Below are positions 7,018 through 15,067 of a DNA stretch of 35,697 bases, one piece after another; positions within the stretch are counted from its first letter, which is position 1; each line of letters opens with the position of its first letter. A program made the translations under genes and the position numbers. The stretch spans positions 1 through 35,697 of the forward strand of contig CAIYHG010000158.1 of the NCBI GenBank assembly GCA_903925975.1, read 5' to 3'. The DNA is from an uncultured Acidobacteriia bacterium. Its GTDB lineage: Bacteria; Acidobacteriota; Terriglobia; Bryobacterales; Bryobacteraceae. The notes below the pieces were generated by a model that worked only from the letters and a program-made list of their open reading frames with translations, was not told the origin of the DNA and did not search any database.

Positions 7018-8720
7018 AGGAACGCATCAAGCGCTGGATTTTTCGGATCATCGGCAAGGACCCCAACGCCGTGGTGGTCAGCTTCTGCACCGGGCCCGAG
7101 CCGCTCTGCCGGCGCATGGTGGATGAAATCAATCACCTTGTCCCCGACCACCGCCATTTCGCCGCCACCGTGGAGAACTGGCCGAACCTGAAGCGCGAAC
7201 TCCGTCGTTATCGCATCGGGCTGGCCCCCGTGATGCTGGCCTCCGGGAAGGGCCAAGACACGCCCGCGTTCCGCCGCCTGCGCCGCGCGGCATACCTGTA
7301 TGCGCCGAGCAAAATTCTGGCCTACAATTCGCGCCTGGAGCGCCGCCATCTGCGCCTGGATCTTGCGTCGTTCCTGTTCTGGCGCGGCGTGCCGCTCGAC
7401 CGCATCCACCTGCGGCCGTGGTGGTGGCCGTGGCCCAAGAGCGACCATTCCGTAGTCCCGAAAGGCTATCAGGTCTTCGAGGGCAGGCCGTGCTCCCCGG
7501 CACGGCGGCGCATTGCGGTGCTCTCACCCTACTTCCCTTATCCCCTGGCGCACGGCGGAGCGGTGCGGATCTTCAACCTGTTGCGCGAGATTTCCGAGGA
7601 GTTCGATATCGAGCTGTTCGCGTTCGCCAGGGAAGGCTCGGGCGTCAGGAACGAGCTTCCGGAAATGGAGCCGGTGCTGGAGTTCTGCGCCCGCGTGGCC
7701 CTGGTGGAGAAGCCGCGCTACCGCGAGCCGCGCTGGTCCACGCTGCTGCCGCCGGAGGTTCACGAGTTCCGTTCCCCGGCCATGTCCAAAGCCATCGCCG
7801 AGCAGCGCCGCGCCTTCGGCTTCGAACTGCTTCAGGTGGAGTACACGCAACTGGCCCCGTACGGCTCCGATATTCTGGTGGAGCACGACGTGACGTTTGA
7901 CCTGTTCAGCCAGATCGCGCGCCGCGAGCGAACCCTCGGCTCGTCGTGGGATTACTACCGCTGGTACCGGTTTGAGCGGGAACAAACCCGCCGCTACCGG
8001 CGCGTGGCGGCGATGTCGAAGAAAGACGTGGAACTGCTTGGCCCCGAGGTGCGCGCTTTCGCCGTGGAGAACGGCGTGGATATGGCGCGCTTCCAGCCGG
8101 AGCCCGAGCAGCCCGGCCAGCGGCTGCTCTTCATCGGCTCGTTCCAGCATTTTCCGAACGTGGCTGCGTACCGCTTCTTCGCGGAGCGCGTCTGGCCCCT
8201 GTTGCGGGATAAGTTCCCCGAAATGAGCGTCACCGTGGTCTGCGGGCCCGACCACCTTTCCTACTGGCGCGCCTTTACCGGGTCGCCCGAGCCCGAACCC
8301 GACGAGCGCGTCCGCATGCTTGGTTTCGTCTCCGACGTGCGCCCGCTCTACGTGGAAACGAACCTGGCGCTAGTGCCTACGGTTGTCTCGGCGGGCACGA
8401 ACCTGAAGGCGCTTGAGGCCATGGCCATGCGGCGGGCAATCGTCTCCACGCCCTCCGGGTGCGCCGGGCTCGGGCTGGTGCACGGCCATAGCGTGTGGGA
8501 GGCGGATACCCCCGAAGCCTTCGCCGCCGGAATCGCAACGCTCATCAACCGTCCGGAGCGCCGGGGCGAGATGGCTGGCGCGGCGTACGATCACGCCGTC
8601 CGCAATTTCGATTGGCGCGCCATAGGCGAAAGGCAGCGCGCGCTCATCCGGGAACTGCTGCCCGAATCGCCCGGAAGGTCTGCTGCGGCGCACAAGCGGA
8701 AGGGCGCATCCCAAGGCTAG
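7014..8720 (+). CDS. GT4-type glycosyltransferase with an unusual N-terminal extension
   Basis: A 568-aa protein whose ATG at 7014 overlaps the MFS stop (ATGA). From about residue 165 it is a GT4-fold glycosyltransferase. The N-lobe begins LSPYFPYPLAHGGAVRIFNL. The C-lobe carries LLFIGSFQHFPNV, then VRMLGFVSDVRPLYVETN, and the nucleotide-sugar motif GTNLKALEAMAMRRAIVSTP. The C-lobe resembles the sugar transferases associated with PEP-CTERM/exosortase polysaccharide loci; this is by eye. The first 160 residues (with RRLRRAAYLYAPSKILAYN and a WWWPWPK segment) are an extra module I do not recognise. It probably works on the cytoplasmic face in surface polysaccharide or protein glycosylation. Confidence 0.8.
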   Translation: MKERIKRWIFRIIGKDPNAVVVSFCTGPEPLCRRMVDEINHLVPDHRHFAATVENWPNLKRELRRYRIGLAPVMLASGKGQDTPAFRRLRRAAYLYAPSKILAYNSRLERRHLRLDLASFLFWRGVPLDRIHLRPWWWPWPKSDHSVVPKGYQVFEGRPCSPARRRIAVLSPYFPYPLAHGGAVRIFNLLREISEEFDIELFAFAREGSGVRNELPEMEPVLEFCARVALVEKPRYREPRWSTLLPPEVHEFRSPAMSKAIAEQRRAFGFELLQVEYTQLAPYGSDILVEHDVTFDLFSQIARRERTLGSSWDYYRWYRFEREQTRRYRRVAAMSKKDVELLGPEVRAFAVENGVDMARFQPEPEQPGQRLLFIGSFQHFPNVAAYRFFAERVWPLLRDKFPEMSVTVVCGPDHLSYWRAFTGSPEPEPDERVRMLGFVSDVRPLYVETNLALVPTVVSAGTNLKALEAMAMRRAIVSTPSGCAGLGLVHGHSVWEADTPEAFAAGIATLINRPERRGEMAGAAYDHAVRNFDWRAIGERQRALIRELLPESPGRSAAAHKRKGASQG

Positions 8721-8734
8721 GCCGGGCCGTTAAT

Positions 8735-8757
8735 TGTTATGATGATACTCACCCCGC
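8735..8757 (+). promoter_or_regulatory. Extended -10 promoter before metX
   Basis: TG-T-TATGAT (8735-8743) is an extended -10 ending 15 nt before the ATG; GATACT (8744-8749) overlaps it as an alternative. No Shine-Dalgarno is present, so the mRNA would have a leader of 0-8 nt. The metX ATG is 37 nt after the glycosyltransferase stop. Confidence 0.4.
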
Positions 8758-9864
8758 ATGATTGTGGAAACCAACACCGTACGGTTCGATTCGATTACGC
8801 TCGATAGCGGCGCGGAGCTGGCGCCGGTGGATGTGGCGTATGAAACGTACGGCCAGTTGAACGCCGCCAGAACCAACGCGATCCTGATCGAGCACGCCTT
8901 TTCGGGCGATGCCCATGCGGCCGGAGTGAGCCCGGAAACGGGGAAGCCCGGATGGTGGGATAACATGATCGGCCCGGGCAAGGCCTTCGATACGAATCGC
9001 TATTACGTGATTTGTTCCAACGTGCTCGGAGGGTGCCGCGGCACTACAGGCCCGGCATCGATCAACCCGGCCACCGGCTGCCCCTACGCCATGTCCTTTC
9101 CTGTGATCACCATCGGCGACATGGTGCGGTTGCAGCGGATGCTGGTCGATTGGATGGGCATTCCGAAGCTGCTCTCAGTGTCGGGCGGGTCGATGGGCGG
9201 CATGCAGGCGCTGGAGTGGGCCGTGGCGTGCCCGGACCGCGTGGTCTCGGCCATCCCCATCGCCACCACCGCGCGTCACAGCGCGCAGCAGATTGCCTTC
9301 AACGAAGTGGGCCGCCAGGCCATCATGGCGGACCCGGATTGGAACGGCGGCGATTATTACGGCAAACAGCCCCCGGGCCGCGGCTTGGCCGTGGCGCGCA
9401 TGATCGGCCATATCACGTACATGAGCGACGATTCGATGCGCGAGAAGTTCGGCCGCCGCCTCCGCGGCAAAGAGAACTTCGGCTACGATTTCGACGTGGA
9501 TTTCGAAGTCGAAAGCTACCTGCGCTATCGCGGCAGCCAGTTCGTCAACCGCTTCGACGCGAACTCGTACTTGTATATCACCAAGGCGATGGATTATTTC
9601 GACCTCACCGCCGGCCGGGGGTCGCTCGGCGCCGCTTTCGAAAAAGTGCTGGCTCGCGTGCTGGCCATCAGTTTCACCTCGGACTGGCTCTACCCCAGCT
9701 ATCAATCGCAGGAACTCGTCCGGGCCCTGCGCACCCGCAACTGCGACGTGGCCTACGTCGAATTGCCCTCTAATTACGGGCACGACGCGTTTCTGGTGGA
9801 CGTGGCCGAGCAGACCGACCTCGTGCGCGGCTTTCTGGCCAACACCTTCGAGAAGATCCAATGA
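8758..9864 (+). CDS. metX: Homoserine O-acyltransferase (MetX)
   Basis: This enzyme transfers an acyl group from acetyl-CoA (or succinyl-CoA in some MetX proteins) to homoserine, the entry to trans-/direct-sulfurylation for methionine. It is 368 aa, the normal length, with an alpha/beta-hydrolase fold. The nucleophile elbow [12 protein letters not shown] holds S145; D309 (FTSDWLYPS) and H342 ([10 protein letters not shown]) complete the triad. [15 protein letters not shown] is another family signature. metW follows 9 bp downstream. Acetyl versus succinyl preference cannot be fixed by name alone; MetX proteins paired with MetW include succinyl-specific ones. Confidence 0.93.
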   Translation: MIVETNTVRFDSITLDSGAELAPVDVAYETYGQLNAARTNAILIEHAFSGDAHAAGVSPETGKPGWWDNMIGPGKAFDTNRYYVICSNVLGGCRGTTGPASINPATGCPYAMSFPVITIGDMVRLQRMLVDWMGIPKLLSVSGGSMGGMQALEWAVACPDRVVSAIPIATTARHSAQQIAFNEVGRQAIMADPDWNGGDYYGKQPPGRGLAVARMIGHITYMSDDSMREKFGRRLRGKENFGYDFDVDFEVESYLRYRGSQFVNRFDANSYLYITKAMDYFDLTAGRGSLGAAFEKVLARVLAISFTSDWLYPSYQSQELVRALRTRNCDVAYVELPSNYGHDAFLVDVAEQTDLVRGFLANTFEKIQ

Positions 9865-9873
9865 GGGCCGCCC

Positions 9874-10494
9874 GTGCATAAGAAGATACCTGCCTTCGTT
9901 CGGGAACTGCTGGGGCGCCGCGACTACGCCATCATCGGCGAACTGGTGGAGCCCGGCACGAAGGTTCTCGATCTCGGCTGCGGCGACGGCGAACTCCTCA
10001 AGTGGCTGGCCGATAACAAGGGCGTGGACGCCCGCGGCGTTGAGATATCGAGCGAGAGAGTGCAGCGGGCCATTTCCCGTGGAGTCTCCGTCTACCAGGG
10101 AGACATCGACCAGGGGCTGAAGGATTACCCCGACCAGGCCTTCGATTACGTGATTCTGAGCCAGACCTTGCAGGAAACGCGGCACCCCAGGCAGGCGCTC
10201 ACCGAAATGCTGCGCGTCGGCCGCCGGGTGATCGTGGCGTTCCCGAATTTCGGGCATTGGCGGATGCGCGTTTCCATGCTTCTGAGCGGGCGCGCGCCCC
10301 GCACAAAGCTCTTTCCCCACGCGTGGTACGATTCGCCCAATATCCACTTTCTGACGGTCCACGATTTCGAGGAACTCGCGGCGCTTGAGGGCCTGATCGT
10401 CGAGCGCAGATATTTCCTCGCGGGCGCCGACGAGGTGCGGGCACTGCCCAATTTGTTAGCGGAAGTCGCGGTCTTCATGGTCCGCCGGCCGTAA
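9874..10494 (+). CDS. metW: MetW, methionine biosynthesis methyltransferase-like partner
   Basis: A 206-aa class I SAM-fold protein with motif I KVLDLGCGDGELLKWL, the acidic loop GVEISSERV, and the MetW signatures FDYVILSQTLQETRHP and FPNFGHWRMR. MetW is encoded next to MetX in many bacteria and supports homoserine acylation, although its reaction is not fully settled. The start is GTG at 9874, 9 bp after the metX stop, so the two are one transcript. It converges on the CYTH gene; a small CCCC/GGGG stem at 10497-10509 lies in the 34-bp gap. Confidence 0.9.
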   Translation: MHKKIPAFVRELLGRRDYAIIGELVEPGTKVLDLGCGDGELLKWLADNKGVDARGVEISSERVQRAISRGVSVYQGDIDQGLKDYPDQAFDYVILSQTLQETRHPRQALTEMLRVGRRVIVAFPNFGHWRMRVSMLLSGRAPRTKLFPHAWYDSPNIHFLTVHDFEELAALEGLIVERRYFLAGADEVRALPNLLAEVAVFMVRRP

Positions 10495-10528
10495 TCCCCA
10501 TCGCGGGGTGGCCGGGCCTGGCGCGGGC

Positions 10529-11107
10529 TCAGGCGGCGTGCGGGCCGGGCTCGGGGAATACCATCTCGGAGGACTCGATTCCCCGCGCTTCGCACCAGCG
10601 CCGGTACAGGCGGGAATAGCTCACCGTGATGCCCGCTTCCGGAGCGAAGCCCAGCAACCGCGCCGCGCTATCGATCCACTCGGGGTCTCCTTCCAACTCG
10701 ATGAAGGCCCCAATGGGAGTCTCGTCGAGGCACGCCGTCCCGCCCAAAGCCTGGCGGTATTCGGTGCGGTACTTGTCGTAGCGGAAGACGGGGACAAAGC
10801 CCAAACGGCGGACGATTTCAGACATCGAGCCCGCGTCGGAAACTTCCACCTCAATCTCTTCCCTGATCTTGTACTTCGCCGGTTCGGGCCGTCCCTTGTA
10901 GGTCAGAATGGCATCGCTTCCGCTGCGGCGTATCCGCAGCGCCGCGCCGCCATCGCGCAGGCGCTTCTCGGGCGTGTCGTAAAGCGTGTTGCTTTCGAAA
11001 ACGCGGAGTTTGGAAACACTGAAACCGGCTTCCGCCAGCATGGCGCACCCCGCCGCGGGGTCGGCGACGGAGAGTTTGATTTCGGTTTCGATGCCTTGAT
11101 GAGCCAT
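10529..11107 (-). CDS. CYTH-domain protein (class IV adenylate cyclase / triphosphatase family)
   Basis: A 192-aa cytoplasmic protein of the triphosphate tunnel metalloenzyme superfamily. The ExExK signature is ETEIK at residues 7-11. Later tunnel strands include LRIRRSG, ILTYKGR and a charged REEIEVEV strand. The SNTLYDTPEKRLRDGGAALR segment is typical of bacterial class IV cyclase-like members. Such proteins may make cAMP or hydrolyse triphosphates (thiamine triphosphate, inorganic triphosphate); sequence does not decide. The ATG at 11107 is 4 nt from the DUF2203 stop, so both are on one transcript. Confidence 0.85.
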   Translation of the reverse strand: MAHQGIETEIKLSVADPAAGCAMLAEAGFSVSKLRVFESNTLYDTPEKRLRDGGAALRIRRSGSDAILTYKGRPEPAKYKIREEIEVEVSDAGSMSEIVRRLGFVPVFRYDKYRTEYRQALGGTACLDETPIGAFIELEGDPEWIDSAARLLGFAPEAGITVSYSRLYRRWCEARGIESSEMVFPEPGPHAA

Positions 11108-11111
11108 GGGC

Positions 11112-11552
11112 TTACTGCGTGGCGTCTCCGCGGTGATGGTCGCGGAAATCCTGGTCGATGCTCTGGCGCCCGGCGAAGCCTTCGTCCTGCCCGTGCCAGT
11201 ATTCGATCGCCGGTTCTCCCAGTTTCCAGCAAAGATAGACCTCCGCGCCGCGGAAGGCTGTGGGAAAGTCCACCAGGCCGGTATCCAGATCTTTCAGGAT
11301 GCAGCCGGTCTCTTGAATGCGCTCCACCGCTTCGCGCAGACCCGCCGTAGCGGATTCCCGCTTTGTGCGGAGCGCCCGCGCGGCGTCCAGGTCCACCACC
11401 ATGCCGCCGGTGATGACGATGCGCTCGGTGGCTTGTTGAATCGCCGCTTCGGCGCTATCGAGCTCCGCCTTGAGGCTGACGACCTGGGTCAATAGCTCCG
11501 ATAGAGCGGGCAGCAGCGCCTGAGCTTCCTGCAACGTGAACCGTTTGGACAT
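11112..11552 (-). CDS. DUF2203 family protein
   Basis: A 146-aa protein matching the DUF2203 pattern: a helical N-terminal half beginning with RFTLQEAQALLPAL, then ILKDLDTGLVDFPTAF, EVYLCWKLGEPAIEYWH and a closing GFAGRQSID. Function is unknown. It is soluble, with no signal peptide. The upstream 75 bp contain an AT-rich GATAAATAG stretch that could be the -10 of this two-gene operon. Confidence 0.85.
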   Translation of the reverse strand: MSKRFTLQEAQALLPALSELLTQVVSLKAELDSAEAAIQQATERIVITGGMVVDLDAARALRTKRESATAGLREAVERIQETGCILKDLDTGLVDFPTAFRGAEVYLCWKLGEPAIEYWHGQDEGFAGRQSIDQDFRDHHRGDATQ

Positions 11553-11626
11553 GGCGTCAATCAGCGCCGCGTTGCCGCTGCGCAGTTCTATTTATCTCAC
11601 ATTGGGATCGGCGTCGGCGAAACGCC

Positions 11627-12142
11627 TCAGAAAAGGATCATCTGCTGGCTTTCGGCGGGAAAGGTGTAATCGCCAACGGCCACGGCGGCCGGCGAAAACA
11701 ACTTGAAGAAAGCGGCATTGGTGTAGTTCGCGTGGACGCGTGTGTCATAGCCGGGGTCCCACCATCCCGATGGAGGCCAGCGGGTTGTATCCGTGAGGCA
11801 ATCCGTCAGCCTGCAAGTTACTGCCGTTTCGGATGCGGTGACGTGGTCCGGCTTCAGCACGGTAAAAGTGACAGTGACATCCGCCGCGGGAACTCCGACT
11901 GCGGTCTGTTTGAATACCTCGGCCGCGTCCTTGATCTGCTTCTGGCAGGTGTTCGGCGTGTTGCAGCCCGATCCATGCACGGCAACGTAGGCGTTGGTTA
12001 CTTTCACGGCATATTCGAGCACGTGATAGCGCCACATGCCGAGCGCCATCTGGGCGATCGAGATCCACAGGAAAATAGCGGGAATCCCCGCGAGGGTAAA
12101 TTCCAGGACCGCGCTGCCGCGTTTCTTTCGCATGTCCGCCAT
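11627..12142 (-). CDS. TadE-like pilus/secretion minor component (second copy)
   Basis: A 171-aa protein with the TadE/TadG pattern: RGSAVLEFTLAG, a single hydrophobic helix (about residues 15-37), then an extracytoplasmic domain with cysteine pairs (GCNTPNTC, CRLTDC). Such proteins are minor pilins or assembly factors of Tad (type IVc) pili, cleaved by a TadV-like peptidase. The stop of the upstream TadE-like gene is 1 nt from this ATG, so the two are coupled. No TadA ATPase, secretin or flp pilin is in the window. M4 at 12133 is an alternative start. Confidence 0.7.
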   Translation of the reverse strand: MADMRKKRGSAVLEFTLAGIPAIFLWISIAQMALGMWRYHVLEYAVKVTNAYVAVHGSGCNTPNTCQKQIKDAAEVFKQTAVGVPAADVTVTFTVLKPDHVTASETAVTCRLTDCLTDTTRWPPSGWWDPGYDTRVHANYTNAAFFKLFSPAAVAVGDYTFPAESQQMILF

Positions 12143-12143
12143 C

Positions 12144-12569
12144 TCAGAGTTTCATCTGCACAACGCGCTCGATAGTCGCCTGCGATGGGAAAAGCCCGGG
12201 GATGGGAATCAATTGTTGCGTTTGATACCGGACCGTTACGGAAGCCGCGAATGTGCCATCCGCGCCGGTCACCTTCTGTGCCGTTACGATCAGCGGCAAA
12301 CTCGTGCAGGTGCTCAGAGAGGAGCTGATATTGGGGCTGGACCGCAGTTCGCGCAGCGCATAGGCGCAAGCCCCGGCGCTGTCGGTGGGCGCATTTTGCT
12401 GGGACGCATAGAGCGCCGCCACACGGGCTGCGTTTTGCGTGGAGATGAGCGCGCGAGCGAAAAACCCCCAGTCGAAAACGCCAATGAACAGAAGGACAAT
12501 CCACGGCATCATCAGAGCAAGCTCCATGATGCTGCTGCCACGCCGCCTTTGGTGCGCCCGTTCTCGCAT
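12144..12569 (-). CDS. TadE-like pilus/secretion minor component (first copy)
   Basis: A 141-aa protein with RRRGSSIMELALMMPWIVLL, the TadE signature with the conserved glutamate before the helix, followed by an AARVAALYAS segment and an extracytoplasmic domain with a likely disulfide (CAYALRELRSS and CTSLP). It forms a bicistron with the next TadE-like gene. The -10 region on the minus strand includes the palindrome TACCTAGGTA just upstream of the ATG. A pair of TadE-like genes without the rest of the tad operon suggests a split locus. Confidence 0.7.
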   Translation of the reverse strand: MRERAHQRRRGSSIMELALMMPWIVLLFIGVFDWGFFARALISTQNAARVAALYASQQNAPTDSAGACAYALRELRSSPNISSSLSTCTSLPLIVTAQKVTGADGTFAASVTVRYQTQQLIPIPGLFPSQATIERVVQMKL

Positions 12570-12776
12570 CGCACTACCTAGGTATCAGGAACGCAAATTT
12601 CAGGACAAGTTGACCAAAGTGGGTACCGGGCGTCCCGTACCATAACCGGCGGCCTGTAGTATATGGGCCTTCTCACCCGGCGGACGGAGAAGAAGAGCTA
12701 GCGTCATGACTGCGTGATCTCGTTCGATTTGATGGCAACCGGTTTCTCCGGAGCGCCGGAATAGGAGGTAGCGACG
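12570..12776. other. Intergenic region between the TadE pair and mrp
   Basis: No gene is visible. A hairpin with one bulged C, GGTAC(C)GGG-CGT-CCCGTACC, lies around 12620-12640. It could end the mrp transcript, but it has no T-run. Confidence 0.3.
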
Positions 12777-13598
12777 TTAGTCGCTGATTTCGATCTTCGG
12801 TCCCGCGTTGCGGGAGGCTGCATCGGCCCCAGCGATTACCGCCTTCGCCAGTTCCACGAACGGAGCGCCTTCGGGGCGCAATGCCACGGGGTCCCCGGAA
12901 TCGCCGCCGATGCGCACTTTGGGGTCGAGCGGCAGTTCGGCCAGAAGGGTGATGCTCATTTCCTTGGCCGTGCGGGCGCCGCCGCCGCTACTGAACACGT
13001 CTACCCGTTCGCTGCAGTGCGGGCAGGTGAGGTAGCTCATGTTTTCCACCAGGCCCAGAATGGGCGTCTTCACCTGGTCGAACATGTGTACGGCCTTGCG
13101 CGCGTCTTCGAGCGAAACGTCCGAAGGGGTCGTGACCACGATGGCGCCGGTGATGGGGGCGGTCTGAATCAGCGAAAGCTGCACGTCGCCCGTGCCTGGG
13201 GGGAGGTCGATGATCAGGTAATCCAGTTCGCCCCAGTCCACTCCGCGCAGGAACTGCTGGATTACGCTGTGGAGCATCGGGCCGCGCCAGATCAGGGGTT
13301 TATCGCCGGGGTTGAGGAATCCCATCGACATCAACTTGACGCCGTACTGCTCAAGCGGCTGGATGCGCTCGCCGTGGGCCATGGGAGTCTGGTTAATTCC
13401 CATCATCAGGGGAACGTTGGGGCCGTAGACGTCGGCATCCATCAGACCCGTCTTGAAGCCCAGCGAAGCCAGGGCAACCGCCAGGTTCACCGCGACGGTG
13501 GTCTTGCCGACGCCGCCTTTGCCGGAACCGACTGCAATCAAATTCTTTACGCCTGCGATGGGCGCCTTGGGCATCTCGCCCGGATTATTGGGGGCCAT
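12777..13598 (-). CDS. mrp: Mrp/ApbC-type iron-sulfur cluster carrier ATPase
   Basis: A P-loop ATPase that carries and delivers [4Fe-4S] clusters to apoproteins in the cytosol. Residues below are counted from the upstream ATG at 13607. The deviant Walker A is GSGKGGVGKTT (28-37), followed by DADVYGPNVP, IDLPPGTGDVQLS and the cluster-binding CPHC (C195, C198) after ENMSYLT. It is about 273 aa and lacks the N-terminal MIP18/DUF59 domain of longer Mrp proteins. I prefer the ATG at 13598: TACTAT (13611-13606) is a good -10 that would start the RNA at about that codon, and GGAG lies just before it. Confidence 0.92.
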   Translation of the reverse strand: MAPNNPGEMPKAPIAGVKNLIAVGSGKGGVGKTTVAVNLAVALASLGFKTGLMDADVYGPNVPLMMGINQTPMAHGERIQPLEQYGVKLMSMGFLNPGDKPLIWRGPMLHSVIQQFLRGVDWGELDYLIIDLPPGTGDVQLSLIQTAPITGAIVVTTPSDVSLEDARKAVHMFDQVKTPILGLVENMSYLTCPHCSERVDVFSSGGGARTAKEMSITLLAELPLDPKVRIGGDSGDPVALRPEGAPFVELAKAVIAGADAASRNAGPKIEISD

Positions 13599-13762
13599 TG
13601 ACTCCATAGTAGCAGCCGGGCGGGTTCAACCCGGATTGCCGGAAGTCCCTGGCCGGGGCCTTGCGCCACCGATCGGGCGGCGCCGAGGAACGTGGCCAGA
13701 CACCCAACCCCAAATCCAGCTTTACTTTACACCCCCCGCGGTGGTAGCCTAAGTGTCTCATA
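13599..13762. promoter_or_regulatory. Divergent promoter region between mrp and the nucleoside operon
   Basis: Leftward: TACTAT (13611-13606) fits a -10 for mrp. Rightward: TTTACT (13721-13726), 18 bp, TAGCCT (13745-13750), ending 13 nt before the ATG at 13763, which has no Shine-Dalgarno. I see no recognisable operator such as a DeoR or CytR site. Confidence 0.35.
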
Positions 13763-15067
13763 ATGCGTACAGTTGACTTGATCCAGCGGAAGCGTGACGG
13801 CGAGGAACTCGCCCCTGAAGAAATCGAGTTTTTAGTTGAGGGCTACAACAACGGCGACATCCCCGATTACCAGATGTCCGCCTTTCTGATGGCCGTCTTC
13901 TTCTGCGGCATGTCCGACCGCGAAGTCAGCCGTCTCACTGAGTGCATGCTGCGCTCGGGCGACACCGTCGATCTTTCGAGCGTGCCGGGAGTCAAGGTGG
14001 ACAAGCACTCCACCGGCGGCGTCGGCGATAAGACGAGCATCATCGTTGCGCCCCTGGCGGCCGCTGCCGGCGTAGTGGTGCCGATGATGTCCGGGCGTGG
14101 CCTCGGCCACACCGGAGGCACTCTCGACAAGCTCGAATCGATCCCCGGCTTCCGCACGAACCTGACGCCGGAAGAAGCCGCGGCTCAGCTCGCCGAACTC
14201 GGGCTGTGCTTCATCGGCCAGACTGACCGGCTCGCGCCAGCCGACGGCAAGCTGTACTCGTTGCGCGATGTCACCGCCACCGTTGAATCGATCCCGCTGA
14301 TCTCGTCCTCGATCATGTCCAAGAAGCTGGCCGAGGGCGTGGACGCTCTGGTCCTCGACGTGAAAGTGGGCAGCGGCGCATTCATGAAGAAGCAGGTGGA
14401 TGCGCGCCGGCTCGCGCAGGCCATGGTCGGCATCGGGCGCCGCATGGACAAGAAGGTGCAGGCGCTCATTACCGATATGAGCCAGCCGCTCGGCTACGCC
14501 GTGGGCAACGCACTCGAAGTGATGGAAGCGTCGCAAACGCTGCAAAACGCCGGCCCCACCGATCTGACCAAGCTCTGCATCGAGCTGGCCGCGCGCATGA
14601 TTTTCCTCGGCAAGAAGGCCGATACCCTCGACGAGGCGCGCCGCATTGCCGAGCAGAAGCTTGTGGACGGCTCCGGCTACAAGAAGCTCAAGCAGGTGGT
14701 GGCCGCGCAAGGCGGAAACCCGCAGGCGCTCGACAAGTTCGAACTGCTGCCCAACGCCACCGGGATGCGCGAGATTATGTCGCCTCGCGGCGGCTACGTG
14801 AGTTCCATCGATGCCGCATACATCGGCATGGCCTCGAATATGATCGGCGCCGGGCGCGACCGCAAGGAAGACTCGATCGACCCCGCCGTCGGCATCATTC
14901 TGGAAGTTAAGACCGGCGAGAAGGTGGACGCGGGCTCGGTGCTGTGCCGCATCTATTACACCAAGGAAGAACGCGTCGAAGAAGCCGCGGGCATCGTTGA
15001 AGATGCCTTCCGCATATCCGCGCAGAAGCCGGATGAACGCGAACTGATCCTGGAAGTAGTGGGGTAA
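13763..15067 (+). CDS. Pyrimidine-nucleoside (thymidine) phosphorylase
   Basis: Phosphorolyses thymidine, deoxyuridine or uridine to the base and (deoxy)ribose-1-phosphate in the cytosol. It is 434 aa, full length. The family signature K81-H82-S-T-G-G-V-G-D-K-T-S is followed by MMSGRGLGHTGGTLDKLESI (109-128), and then SLRDVTATVESIPLI and LDVKVGSGAFMK for base and phosphate contacts. It could be DeoA or the broader Pdp; length fits both. It is the first gene of a five-gene salvage operon, and its TAA overlaps the ATG of nupC (TAATG). Confidence 0.93.
   Translation: MRTVDLIQRKRDGEELAPEEIEFLVEGYNNGDIPDYQMSAFLMAVFFCGMSDREVSRLTECMLRSGDTVDLSSVPGVKVDKHSTGGVGDKTSIIVAPLAAAAGVVVPMMSGRGLGHTGGTLDKLESIPGFRTNLTPEEAAAQLAELGLCFIGQTDRLAPADGKLYSLRDVTATVESIPLISSSIMSKKLAEGVDALVLDVKVGSGAFMKKQVDARRLAQAMVGIGRRMDKKVQALITDMSQPLGYAVGNALEVMEASQTLQNAGPTDLTKLCIELAARMIFLGKKADTLDEARRIAEQKLVDGSGYKKLKQVVAAQGGNPQALDKFELLPNATGMREIMSPRGGYVSSIDAAYIGMASNMIGAGRDRKEDSIDPAVGIILEVKTGEKVDAGSVLCRIYYTKEERVEEAAGIVEDAFRISAQKPDERELILEVVG

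Noticed and set aside
9175-10362. Open frame of 395 codons on the minus strand
   Set aside because: It overlaps metX and metW, both unmistakable on the plus strand.
13615-13640. GGGTTCAACCC resembling a tRNA T-arm
   Set aside because: No acceptor, D or anticodon arm can be folded around it; it is a simple palindrome upstream of mrp.
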